Position numbers and translations under genes: made by a program. 64,000 nt of DNA from Ottelia alismoides (taxonomy: Eukaryota > Streptophyta > Magnoliopsida > Alismatales > Hydrocharitaceae), in assembly GCA_037367405.1 (NCBI GenBank), contig JAZKJV010003127.1:248001-312000 (forward strand), read 5' to 3'. Within the stretch, counting starts at the first letter, position 1. The number at the start of each line of letters is the position of its first letter. Positions 25,027-36,239 of the stretch are shown here, in pieces. The notes beneath the pieces are model-generated. The model was given only the letters and a program-made list of their open reading frames with translations, was not told where the DNA came from and made no database searches.

Positions 25027-26258
25027 TGATGAATCCCAATTCATCACTCTTTATTCCTTTATTTTAGCTAGAAACTTGAGCAAGATACCATGTAAATATG
25101 TGTAAATTTCATAAATTGCCAAAAGACATGCATCATGTAAATATGCATAATTAGCATTTTTTGTGCCAAAATAAAGGAATAAAGAAACATAAGAAAAAGA
25201 GGGAAATATTGAGAATAAATATTGAGTGACCTAATCCCAAGGGAGGGCTCAACATGGGCCTGACCGCAAAAGAACCTAAGTAGATAGAGATAAGGTCATT
25301 CATACATGTACATACCCCCATATATTTAAATAAATTTATTTTCCTCAAAATAAAAATTCAAAAAGTGTTTCCTATATTTTGTACATATTTATAACAATAA
25401 AACTAAAATAAAAATGAGAAAAACAAAATAAAAATAAAAATAAATAAAACCTCTCTCATCAGTGTATATAGACCATGTATATAAAATAACATACCTATTT
25501 ATTTTCTCCTTGTAAATAAGTAATAAAAATCCCATAAAAATATCTCTATATTCTATATTTCATGATGTAAATAAATAAAATAAAAATCAGGAAAAAAAAT
25601 AAAATAAAAAGAAAAATAATAAAAATCATTTCTACCTTGTGTATATACCATGTACATATATAAACCTATTTATTTAAACCATGTAAATACATCATAAAAA
25701 TAAAATAAAAATACCTTATTATTCCAAATTTTATGTTGTAAATAAATAAAATATAAGATTGGAATAAATGTACAAAAATAAACAATTAAAAATAAAAATA
25801 AAAAATACATCTATGTATATACCTATATATAATAATAAGATAGTGTAAATACATTATATATTTTTCAAAAAAATAAATAAAAATCACTAAAAAATATTTG
25901 AAAAACAATAAACATTTTTCATGTTTTGACTTTTCCGAAATAAAATCATTTAATAATTTTAAATGAATTTTCAAATAATAAACCAACAAAATTTTCCTAT
26001 TGGTCTACGGGGGATTGTTGACCCCCAGTCAACTCCCCCCTGGACCACTCGCCCGCGGATCTTGCTCCCGACCCGACTTCGCCTAATTTTCTAAGCATGA
26101 TCCGATCACCATTTATTCAAGCCCTGAGTCCTGATTACACCTGAATCATCCCTGATCCACACCCGGGGATTTGCCTAGGAATCCGAGCTCCGAATCACTC
26201 GCCCGTCCTCCTTCTTCTCGGACCCCTAGTGCTATAATGCCTCTCCTCCGCCGAACAT

Positions 26259-26541
26259 GGCACCAAAGGCCTCTGCCCTCCCTCTCTATAAAGGGATGGA
26301 AGGGCAGAGCTTTTTTTGGTTTTTTCATGTTGCCAAACAGTTGAACAATGAAAATAGATGGTGAGTGCCTGATCGAATTGATCAGGTCATGTAGGAACAA
26401 GGTTCAAGTCTCTCGGTCTGTTAGGATGCCTCATCTGCATCCATCACTGCACTTCCACTTGACACCTATCGTAATGATAAACGGCTCGTCTCGCCGTGAC
26501 CTTATCTTGGATTCTCAATATTTCTGTCGCTCCATCCCCGC
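26259..26541 (-). other. Nuclear insert of plastid DNA (NUPT): rrn23 end, 4.5S gene, 4.5S-5S spacer
   Basis: The 5' LTR reads CCGCCGCACAT then TTCACGCC without interruption, but here 283 extra bases separate these phrases. On the minus strand the insert gives GGGGATGGAGCGACAGAAAT (known from the plastid rrn23-4.5S region), the whole 4.5S rRNA gene, then CTTGTTCCTACATGACCTGA and the spacer with the GCTCTGCCCTTCC hairpin. There is no target duplication, as expected for end-joining capture. Identification rests on remembered plastid sequence. Confidence 0.88.
26402..26503 (-). pseudogene. rrn4.5: Nuclear copy of the plastid 4.5S rRNA gene
   Basis: The minus strand reads AAGGTCACGGCGAGACGAGC to CAGACCGAGAGACTTGAAC, 102 bases, the length of plastid 4.5S rRNA. 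Compared with the sequence I remember there are about four substitutions. In plastids this RNA joins the large ribosomal subunit. In the nucleus it has no suitable promoter and should be inert. Confidence 0.85.
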
Positions 26542-28791
26542 TTCACGCCATCTTTGGCTCCGCCTTCCCATCCCAAGACCTCCGCTACCTTCCCTAGAGT
26601 GACAGCTAGCCGAGGGTCGTGTCGTAGTGAGGAGGAAGTGACCCTAGCCACTGATCCGGCGAAGCTTCTCGCCATGCGTCGCCGCGAGGTGCGCCGATCC
26701 TTGGATCCCGACGAATCCTCGAAGCGAAGACCCCCAGAGCTTCCTTAGCTCACCCCTAGTCGACTTCGATCACCAGGTAGCTCCAATACCCCGTAGGGTA
26801 GCTTGATTTTCACTCACGCCCAATTTACGCCGCCGGCTTCGCCGGCCGATTCCCATTGATTCACTCATCCATTCAATCATCGGGCCACCTATTCACGATC
26901 ATGAGACCTCTCTCCACATTCTCCGCACCTCCGTTCATCTTGGTTCGCCCCAGAACCAAGAGTCGAGTCTCCTCCGCCGTCGCCTCGCCGGAGACACCGC
27001 TCTGCCCCCTTTCCGATCACCATTCCACCCCTAACCTGGTCGAGGCAATTTGCCCTCGACCCAGGAGTTGCTTTGTGTTGTTTTGCAGGTCAAAGGACCC
27101 CATCTGGGGGTCGAGTCGTTCTAGCACAGGAGCTTGGCTCCTCCGTCGTCGCCGAAGCTTCCCGGAGCTCCTCGGCCTCATCGGAGTTGTCCATTAGCTG
27201 CAGAAACCTCTGAGCTTCATTTCGCCGATCTCAGCAGCTCAGGAGGAGGTCCCACACGCCCGTAGCGAGCCGGCGAAGTTCGCCAGCGTCCAGTTCTTCT
27301 AGTATCTTCGCCTATCGTCCGATCAGCCCCATCGCTCCAGATTTGATCATCGCCGTCCATCTGCGGAGCTTCAGCCACCGTCTGATCCACCTAGGGCTCG
27401 ATCTGGACCGTCCATCTAGCGAAGAGGTGCCTTACATTCTCAGCCGTCAGATCAGCATATGGCGCTTCCTCGTCAATAACGAGGGAAATTTGCACTTATG
27501 CCGTCTTCTATTTTGATATTTCGAGTTAGTCCTATAAATATTTTAGTTAGTTCTTTTTATTTTGGAACAATTGCAGTTAGAACCTTAGAATTTATTTTAT
27601 TTGCAATCTAGTCCCTGTGTATGTGAGCCACGTGCATCGACACGTGAGGTTTTGGAACATTTGCACTTTTTATCCTGTATTTTCTTGGTGTTATTGATTG
27701 ATCTTTAATAAATAAGATTGACACATATGCCCCTCCATGTTTGATTCACGTGCCTTGCACGTGATTTTGTAGACTTGTTGCGCAAGGGCCCCTGGGCTTT
27801 CTGATTTTGTTATTGTTTGGTCCTTGAACTATGTTTTCTTGCATTTAGGTCCCTAACTGCTTTGTGCCTTGTTTTGATTGAATAAAATAGCAACTTAAAT
27901 CCAAATTAGGTGAAATTTGGATACATGGCTCCTGCCACTGTCTAAAAATTTCCCTAAATTTTTGGGACATTTTTTAGGCCTTTTGATATTTTTAAAAAAA
28001 TCATAAACAGTGATTTTTGTTACTGTGAAAAATATAAAAACTTCTTCAAAAATTCTAAAAAAATTAGGGTTAGTTAGTTTTAGTGTATTTTAGCTTCTTC
28101 CATTTTTGTCGCATTTGGATTTATAAAAACCTTAAAAATTGTAAAACCCTTAAAATCTTATAAAAATTCTAAAAAATTCTATAAAAATCAAAAAAATGCA
28201 AACTTTTTTTCTGTAGTTTAGATTTTACGTATTTTTTTCATAAATATTGCCTTCAGACTTTTAAAGATCAATGATATATTTTTTATTGATCCTTCAAGCC
28301 TGGCTGTACATTGATCTCCTATTTTCCTATTTCTTGATTTTTAAAAAATCATATAAAAATTGAAAAATTCTGAAAAAATTACCAAAAACATTTAAAAACA
28401 TTAAAAACACAAAAATAATTTTTTTTGAATTTTTGGAGTATTTTTTAGTGCTTAAATAATTTGTTGAACTTGCTTATTTTCTCATTTTCATAGAAAATCA
28501 AAAATACCAAAAACATTTAAAAATTATAAAGTCCACCAAAAAACATTTTCCTATTTATTTTTCGATTTTTGACTACTTCGTAGGCCGCAAGGCCATCTCG
28601 TGCTCCCTGAGTCCGACCCTGGTCTCTATACCAGGTTAATAAAAGTAGCGAGGACCGCTTCTTGATTCTGATTGTTATACCTTGTTTGGTGGTTCTTACT
28701 TTTTCTTGATTGGCTGAGTTGCGAGTGATTGAGGTCGCAACAATCTGGGTTATTTATCTCCCTTAGTCTCTCGTTGATTTTTCGGTCATCA

Positions 28792-28796
28792 GCTAT
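28792..28796. repeat. Target-site duplication, right copy (nested element)
   Basis: GCTAT is identical to 11207-11211. Outer-element sequence continues from here as GTCCTCATAGATC, which aligns with the loop of stem-loop unit 4 in the nested element. Confidence 0.9.
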
Positions 28797-28908
28797 GTCC
28801 TCATAGATCATAGAGAAAAAAGAAGACATAACTTGTAATGAGTATAGAAAAGTCTAAAGAATAAAGGAATAAGGAATGAATGAACGAATGAGAAGTTGAC
28901 CATCCCCC

Positions 28909-29375
28909 CATACTTAGGATCAAATAATCCTAAGTATAGCAGAATGTACATAAGTAGGGAGGGTCAAGGGTGGGAATAAACAGATCGTACTCAGACTGTC
29001 TCCCCCTATACTTAGGGTAAGATATCCCTAAGTATAGACAAGAAGAGGAGACAATGGAGAGGACCAAAGAATAGAAGAAATCGAGGTGCACACCCCCCTA
29101 TACTTAGGACAAAGTACATCCTAAGTATAGGAGACTGACAAAAAGGAGCGACACCTTTTCGATAGATAAAGAAGATAGAAGAGGAAAAGAAGAAAAGAAG
29201 AAAAAAGATTAGAAGATGGAAGAAAACAGAGAAGGATGTACGCATCACTCCCCCTATACTTAGGGTAAAAGAAACCCTAAGTATAGGCAACAACAGGAGT
29301 AATGAAATGGAATGAAGAATGAACACTCGGCTCATCCACCCCCCCTCCCTCCATACTTGGGATAAAGTACGTCCT
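28909..29375 (-). repeat. Stem-loop/polypurine array of the outer element
   Basis: Units at 28909-28939, 29006-29037, 29098-29130 and 29254-29286 have 11-12-bp arms of the CTATACTTAGGA/G type with loops of 6-9 nt. A fifth, decayed one is at 29350-29375. A C-run of 4-6 bases precedes each on the + strand, so on the coding (minus) strand each is followed by a G-run. Another unit was split by the nested element (11191-11211 / 28792 onward). Spacing is roughly 75-155 bp. Confidence 0.85.
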
Positions 29376-29469
29376 ACGCAAGTCACATACGAGAATGAGG
29401 TGTATGAGAAAACGGGAGAGGAACATAGGGAAATGAATGAATATATAACAAGATGGATGTACAAAGGAT

Positions 29470-30086
29470 CAAGAATGTCGAAAGCAAACATTCTTGCTGG
29501 ACCGCTGAGGAATGGATATGGTATGGTGCATGTCAACATTGGGGTCCTCAGATGACATTAACCTATCAGGGTCGACGGAGTGTAAGTCCTCAATGGCCCT
29601 AGGGTGAAGAGGCACAGACGAGTGAGTGGAAGAAGTCTGGCTAGGTCTGGCCTTAGGAGACTCGCTGGTATCAAAGTGAAATGGGACGAACTCATCATCA
29701 TCGAAAGAAGTGTAATCAGTGTTGTCCTGCAAGGTCTCGTCCAGGTCAAAACCAAATGGAACGAACTCATCAGCAGAAGTAGTAAAACTCTGTTCGTCCT
29801 CTACAATCTCAACCGGAGCATCTTTCTCATCAAAAGGCTCAAATTCTCGAATAGAAGCAACCGAATCAAATTCAACCTTTGTCTCCTCTGAGTCTAAGTG
29901 AACAATAACGTACTCATTAGTGAAAGTAGTTGAGTCATGTCCATCCTGTCTAGTCTCTAGATCTGCCCTCCGCTCAATGGTATCAATCGTATAAATCCTG
30001 CGAATGTCATCATCACAACATCAAGTCCCAGACGAAGGAACTCTGAGGTCCATGCTTTCCAAGTCATCCTCCTTGGAGAGGAATTC
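29470..30086 (-). pseudogene. Acidic C-terminal region of the outer polyprotein
   Basis: After TAA at the end of the protease frame (30087), reading on in the same and adjacent frames gives Asp/Glu/Phe-rich sequence such as DEFVPFGFDLDE and DDDEFVPFHFDTSES. This corresponds in position and character to the acidic protease-RT linker of the nested element (19355-20038). It stops just before the stem-loop array, and no RT follows. Confidence 0.5.
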
Positions 30087-30785
30087 TTAGGTCCCAGTGG
30101 AATCCAATAAGCAACAAAATTCTCTGATACTCTCATCAAGGTCATGGTCCTTAGGGTCAGCCAAGATAGGTGAAGTCACGTCAGGTGCAGGTCTCTGGTC
30201 AACAGTCAGTGCGGTGATCAACACTTCGCTCTCGTCAACAGGACGGAAGCGAATCTCTCCTGATCCATAGTTAATAATGACCCTTGCCAAGGCGAGGAAT
30301 GGTTGTCCTAGGATGATTGGAGGATGCTCCCCTGTGGAGGTCTCCATGGGCAATATGACAAAGTCAACATTGTAGCTCATGCCCTGAATCGATATAACAA
30401 CATTTTCAAGGATACCATTCGGCCTCTTGATATATCCATCGGCAAACTGAACTATCATCATGGTCTTCTTGAGAGTTCCTAAGTGAAGAGATTGTACCAA
30501 CGAGAAGGGTAGTATGCTAATCGAAGCACTGCCATCGAGGAGAGTGTGATCACATGTGAAGTCAGAGATGGTGCAACTAATGAAAGGTGTGGTAGTGTTC
30601 CTCTTCCTAGGAATGGGACAATGTGTGATGGCGTGGGCAGTGGCCATGGTCAAGATATGATGCTCAGATCTGCTCCTTTGCTTTCTCTTCTTGGGATGAG
30701 GAGCAAATAAATCAGTCATGTCCTGTAGAAGTGGGGCACGGATGATCTCATGAATAGTGGCCACCACTTCGGGTTCAGTCAACAT
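30087..30785 (-). pseudogene. Athila-type aspartic protease of the outer element
   Basis: A 232-codon open frame. A basic segment (PHPKKRKQRSRSEHHILTMA) precedes the catalytic region, whose Asp codon is at 30534-30536 in HTLLDGSASISILPFS. The frame also has KRPNGILENVVISIQGM and PPIILGQPFLALARVII. It aligns along its length with the protease of the nested element. The motif is Asp-Gly-Ser rather than Asp-Thr/Ser-Gly, so activity is doubtful. The frame overlaps the upstream one by 11 bases across an A8 run. It may be a pseudogene or a small retained protein. Confidence 0.8.
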
Positions 30786-31458
30786 TTTTTTTCAATTTTT
30801 GGACTTCCACCATACAAGGGAGGAAGTCAAAATCAGCATCTACACGATGCATGCCAAGAGCAGTCTGTACAACGGCATCCTCGGGGTCAAAGGTGAGACA
30901 GAGTGTGAATGGATATGTGGTCAAGGGATCTGGTAGGTGGGCCCTCTCCTCACAGTCTGGCTCAACCAAAGGTCTCCCGAACTCTTTTTGTGTTTTTAAA
31001 TTTTTCTCATTTTTTTGTATTTTGGGCGATTGCAAGATCTCACGGAAATCCTCAAATGAATCCTCATCCTCAAAGAATGGAGCTACGGTCTGGATCTTAT
31101 TTACGCTAAATATATCATTCCTCCTTGAGTTCATATACTCCATCATCAGAGGTCTCAAGAATAAAATCATGAAAGGTGACTCCAAAATCTCATAATCGGG
31201 TGAGTCGAGTGTGGGCGGTAGGTGCGGGAAAAAATCACATTCCAGATCAGGATACTCAAGGAAGAGCAGGTTGTCGAAATGTGAGGGTGATGGTGGTGGA
31301 AATGATTGGTGAGGGTCAAAGTCCGAATATTGAAATAGTGGGTTGGTCAGATATGTATAAAAATCAGGAGCAAAGTCCTCCTAGAAAAAGAGAGATGGAC
31401 CGGCTGAAGTGAACGAGGGATTCACAAAGTCCGGATAAAATACGCTCCAGTCGGCCAT
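30775..31458 (-). pseudogene. N-terminal ORF of the outer element (no capsid domain)
   Basis: An ATG at 31458 starts MADWSVFYPDFVNPSF. A TAG at 31383 (codon 26) interrupts it, then the same frame is open to TGA at 30775. The product is rich in Phe, Pro, Asp and Glu and shows none of the gag capsid motifs present at 16700-17140. It ends LKKNVD within an A8 run, where the protease frame begins in another phase. I do not recognise a family. Confidence 0.45.
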
Positions 31459-32801
31459 ATCAAAACAAGAAGAAATGATGGTCAGGAGATCACGAAGGTC
31501 AAGTCAAGAGAAGTGAGAAACAAGGCGCAAATACGCCGAGACGATCTAGAATACACATAAACAATCACAAACAAAACTCACACAATACAAACCTTCAATT
31601 CACCTACTCAACTCGATAGAGACTGTAAAAGAGCGGTCTTTTTTTATCTTGTTTATTTTATAGTTATGTGAGAAGTTCAAAAGTTGCACAAACACTTAGG
31701 GGATGAATAGGATTTTGGTACTAATCCTTACTGCGTGCGTGAGAAAGTAAAAGCAAAGACAATGAGGGGACTACTCGCCCCAATACAAGATTTTTCTTTT
31801 TGGTCTTTTTTTAGGGTCAAGTAATGTTAACAGTCCCAATTTTATTGGTTATCACTTGTTTTTGAATTTTTTAGTGAGAATGCACACACCTAACGAGGAG
31901 TCAATTCCTTTAGGCACCTAGGTGATCAAAATCAGAGGTAGAGAAGCAGAAAATCAATGCAAGCGGTAAAATGATGACGTATGCTAAAGCGTAAATGCTC
32001 ACCTTGCCTCCAGCACTCTACATGCAAAGATGCTCAATAGAATCGAAACCTATACTATATGCAGATGCAAACCGATGAAATCGCCCTAAGTTTCAGAATT
32101 TGCTATTAGCGTGTAGAACCGATGCTAATGACTTAGAATGGAATCGAAGTATCCGGTCTTGGAGTCTCCTCGATGCCTACCACAATGAGTCCTGCAAGCA
32201 TTGCATGGAGAACTCTCGCGACATAGTGGTTTCGAGACTAAGTGAGAAGCAATTCAAAATTTGACTAAGTCCAAATGTTGACTATAGGCACAGGCAAATA
32301 CATTAGATGTTTGGCCTTAATCTATCGCAAGCAATCCTAAAACTAAGGTCTCTATCACACAAAATAAAGAAAACAAAACTGAAAAATAGAATAAAAAAGA
32401 TGATAAAAACCGTGAAAACCACAGTGAGCCTCCAAGTGAACAATCACTTGGAAATTGGGCCCGAAAGTCCAAAGTCCTAAGTACCTATATTATTACAACT
32501 AATAGGTCTCTCTCTCACACAAAAATTACACAAATAAATACAATAAAAAGAATGTAGCTAAGTATGCAAAAATCTCTAAGTTTTCTTTGAGCTAGGTTGG
32601 CTAGCTAAAGCCGGCTTCACGTGGGTGCGTGGACACCAAAGGTGGAGCACTTCCCTCGATCTGCGGTACCTCGCACAAAGTCAATAAAGAGAGGAAGTTA
32701 GACAAGTCAAACAATTATATCAAATAAATGAGCAAATCAATAAGGCAAAAATATAGACAAGTAATCACAATCAAGCAAAAAATCAATCTATGTGTTGTTG
32801 C
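31459..32801 (-). other. Leader of the outer element
   Basis: An untranslated stretch of about 1.3 kb between primer site and first ORF, comparable in length with the leader of the nested element. No gene is seen. Confidence 0.55.
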
Positions 32802-32819
32802 TCCCCGGCAATGGCACCA
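32802..32819 (-). promoter_or_regulatory. Primer-binding site of the outer element, tRNA-Asp type
   Basis: On the minus strand TGGTGCCATTGCCGGGGA lies two bases after the LTR. Compared with the Asp complement it has two C-to-T changes, as expected from decay of methylated cytosine. Confidence 0.85.
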
Positions 32820-32821
32820 TT

Positions 32822-35800
32822 TATTTAACCAAAAAATCGAGCGATCTTAAGTTCCACACAAAGCAGGAACCCAGTCACTGAATTGACCACACGAAATTCA
32901 GATTAAAACAACAATTAAACTACAACAAAGATCAAATAATGAAAAGCAATATGTGGAGTTAAAATTTATAATAACTCTACAAAGATGTGTATAGTACAAA
33001 TAGTGTAGAGTGTCGAACACATGAAGCAAGCATGTAGATCGGGGCAATAAATGCTCAAAAATGAATGTGATGTATTTGTCTATACAAGTGCTATTTTTTG
33101 TTGGTTTTTAATTTTATATTTATTTATTTAATTTTTGATTTTATATTTTTATATATTGATTTTTAACTATTGATTTTATTTTTTTTGTATTTTATATTTT
33201 TTTTCTTTGAAAAGGATATAAAACTATAAGGATATATATATATATATACACAAGAGAGATGAGAGAGAGAGAGACAAAAATAGAAAAAAATATTCAAAAT
33301 ATAGGAAATAAAATATTTTTGTGCTTTTTATATTTTTCTATTGTCTTTTATGATTTTTCTATATTTTTGTTATTTTGTGGTATTTTTAAAGTTCAAAAGA
33401 TTAATAATAGTGATAAAATAAATGTCTGAAATTAAAATGGAGATGAAAACTATAAAATAGTAACAAATATTCTCCAAAATAATTTTAAAATAAAGATAAT
33501 ACAATAAAGAAAATTCAGGATCATGAATTATATTTTTATGATTTTTATATGGATTTTATATATTTTATAGAGATTTATAGTGTTTTTAAAATTTTTTCTT
33601 TTATATTTTTAGTGAATTTTGGTCTGAAGGTTAAAGATGCAAAAACACACAAAATATATTTTTTTGGAAATTTTCAAAAATGTTTTATAATTTTTATGTA
33701 TTTTCTAATGCGAACAAAGATGAAAATGCTTATTTTCGAATTTTTATAAATAATAAAATGAACAAAAATGCAAAAGAAAAATATGGCTTATAGAGCAATG
33801 CAACATGCACACAATGGTATTTTTTTAGTTTTTTTAGAAATTTATAGATGCATGAAATAAATGCAAACAACAAAGAGAAAATGGAACCCTATCAGGGGAA
33901 GTTTTGTAAATATGCAAAAGGACAGGGCCCAATTCGTTATTTATCCAGCAAAATATAACGCAATAAAAATCTTTCAGGACCAACTGTTCATAATCAAAAT
34001 CCCAAGGTTATCACTGCAAAAAGACCAAACCCACATGTAACTGCCGCGTGTCTGGTAGGGACCTATACATAATTTTCCAAAACCTGAGGGCCAAAATGCA
34101 ATTTGTCCAAAAATATTACAACTACATACAAAAGTTTCTGTACTAAATCTAAATACGTTAAACGACAAAGGTGGTCCTGCAAAATGGCCCCGCCTCACGT
34201 GCACAAGTCACGTTAGGTGACGTAGCCGGGGACCCCAACGTAAATCTACAAAGTTGAGGGGGCGATATGCAAAATTACCAAAATAAATTACACAACTAAT
34301 GAAAGTTTACGTATTAAATAAATATTACAAAAATGGGTGAGGGTTGGAGTGCAAAATACCCACGCCCAACAGATCGGACGACTGAGCCTCCTTCACTTGA
34401 CACGTGGCGGCACAGGGAGGCCGGATGGCGGTTTAGACTCTGCGGCTGAGAATAGATACTTCTCTGGTGATCCAACAACACAGATGCAACTATATCTAAC
34501 AGTGGCAGCTTGATCTGGGGCACCAACCTCGATCTGACGGAAGAGCACCTTGGAGGAAGAACATGGAAGAAATGACGGCGAGGCGATCTTCCCTAACTTC
34601 GATCCTCGGTATCCGGCGTGCTGAAGGGCTCAAAAGTAACTGATGAGCTCCTTGAGAGGTCCTTCTAATGGCTGGGTGCTCCAAAAATCTCCGGTGGTGG
34701 TCGGAGAGCTCACACGAAGGTGGCGGAGCATTGCAACCCCAGAAACCTCCGTTGAGCTACCAAAACGAGCTCTAGGTGCACTAGGGTTTGTGGACCTACA
34801 AACAAGTGGTTAAAGGGTCGAGGTAAAAATGCATCGACCCCGTAACGGCATGATGGAAGTGGGAACAACGGAATGGAAGCTCGCTGGAGCTCGCTCCGGT
34901 GAGGTGATTGAGATGGTGATCGATTGGGCGATAGGCGAAATGGAAGTGGAAATCAATCCTAAGGCTACCCTAAACTAAGAAAGAGCAAAAAAACAGAAGA
35001 AAATGTATCTCAACTGGCCAGGAGCCAGGAAGATAGGACCTCAATGGCGGTGGCCCGCCGAAGGTGGTGGAAGCCGCTCTACGGCCGCTTAACCTCGCCT
35101 CTAGGGAGCTGGAGGATCTCTTGTCATGAGCTCCAGTCCATAGCTCGCCAAAGAGAGGGAAAAATGGTCAAAAGAGGGTTCAAAAATGAAAAGGAAGCTC
35201 GGACGATATTTTGAACGAGTGGTCGAGGTGCTCCAAAGATCGATGGATGGCGGGAAGATCGATGATCCATTCCCCGAAAAAACGCAAGGTCGTGAAAGGT
35301 GGGTCATTGGGGAGAAAAAGTGATTAAAGACTCGACATCAAATAGTGAAAGGCGTGGCCTCCAAAAAATCACGAAGTTGGTCGAAAACCAAGGTTCTGAC
35401 GAAATGGCAAGCACGGGTCAGAGAGTTGACTAGTGGGTCAACTCTCCGACCCTCCTAGTTGGTCTACGTGAACCAACTAGGAAAAAGCCTGAAAAACATT
35501 TTGTAAAGTCATTTTAAAATAACAAATGAATTTACTATTTTTTGGTTATTATATAAAAAGTATTTTTTATTTTATGAAGTATTTTATTATGTTATTTATT
35601 TATCTTTTAGAGGTATAAAATTACAAGTTACATTTTATGGGTTATATATAGGAATATTTATCTATATATTTTAATGTTTTATTTTTATTTTATATATTTA
35701 ATTTTATTATTTTTGTTTATTATTTTAAAAATTTATAACTTATTTTTATGAACTTAAATATATTTTTATTTTATTTTCTGAAGTATTTTATATAATTAAA

Positions 35801-36239
35801 TAAATAGATGTATTATTTATATAGGTATAGTTATAGGTATTTCATCTATGTATGGTATACAAGTAGTATAAAATAGGGGTACAAAACTCAACTTTCAAAC
35901 CGTAACTCCGAAAAATATGAAACCACCTTCATTAAATAACTTACTAAAGTTATATACAATTAAAGGTGACTTTGATACATTTTGAGTTTTTATTTGAGAG
36001 ATACAGGTCTGGGAAGTTGGGATTCTGGAAACATACTCAGAATATATTTTGTACATTGTATATTATTTTTGTATGAAATTCTTTATTCTATAATTTTGGA
36101 TTTAAAGACTGTATTTTATACAATATTTACAACACAATACATGAATGATAAAATGTCTAAATTAGCCTATTTATGCGCATTTACTATATTTTTTAAGGCC
36201 AAAATGATAGAATAAAGATGATGAAATGGAGATTCATCA
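32822..36239 (-). repeat. 5' LTR of the outer element
   Basis: Begins (minus strand) TGATGAATCTCC at 36239 and ends TTAAATA at 32822, a decayed CA end. It aligns with 5428-9212. A TA repeat (33235-33250) and a GA repeat (33258-33274) occupy the same place as the GA repeat at 5871. The CACGTG/CACGTT pair lies near 34196-34215. Confidence 0.85.

Larger units (their letters stand above)
11212..28791 (+). mobile_element. Nested full-length Athila (Ty3/gypsy) retrotransposon
   Basis: This 17,580-bp element has two LTRs (3450 and 3765 bp), an Asp-tRNA primer site, gag, a spacer, protease, RT/RNase H, integrase, a long 3' untranslated part with a stem-loop array, and a polypurine tract. The Athila assignment comes from the RT core (motifs YPISDSKWVSP, PFGLCN, VFMDDFSIYG), the Asp primer and the long LTRs. 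Coding capacity is lost through many TAG codons and a few frameshifts. In a stretch of about 118 bases I counted roughly six LTR-LTR differences, so it is younger than the element it entered. No env-like ORF is present. Confidence 0.95.
25027..28791 (+). repeat. 3' LTR of the nested Athila element, with plastid insert
   Basis: It matches 11212-14661 from end to end, starting TGATGAATCCC and ending GGTCATCA. It is 315 bp longer, mostly because of the 283-bp plastid-derived insert at 26259-26541. TATAATG is at 26233-26239. The U5-like part from about 27480 carries the same GTCCCT/TTGCA ladder and an inverted CACGTG pair (27747 and 27758). Confidence 0.95.
5428..36239 (-). mobile_element. Outer, non-autonomous Athila-related LTR retrotransposon (interrupted)
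   Basis: The element reads on the minus strand and is 13,232 bp long once the 17,580-bp nested insertion is removed. Its 5' LTR is at 32822-36239, the Asp-type primer site at 32802-32819, a protease polyprotein at 29470-31458, a stem-loop array at 28909-29375, the polypurine tract at 9213-9226 and the 3' LTR at 5428-9212. No capsid, RT or integrase similarity is visible. The PR-side acidic region runs into the stem-loop array, where the nested element has about 3 kb of RT and integrase. In a 78-base stretch at the LTR/primer-site end I counted about seven LTR-LTR differences, mostly transitions, so it is older than the nested element. Confidence 0.85.

Noticed and set aside
26146..26400. 84-codon minus-strand ORF over the plastid insert
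   Set aside because: It reads through the plastid rDNA spacer and LTR sequence and is not a gene.
30775..30792. Programmed -1 frameshift at the A8 run
   Set aside because: The protease frame is +1 relative to the upstream frame. A -1 slip would hit a stop at once, so an indel is simpler.
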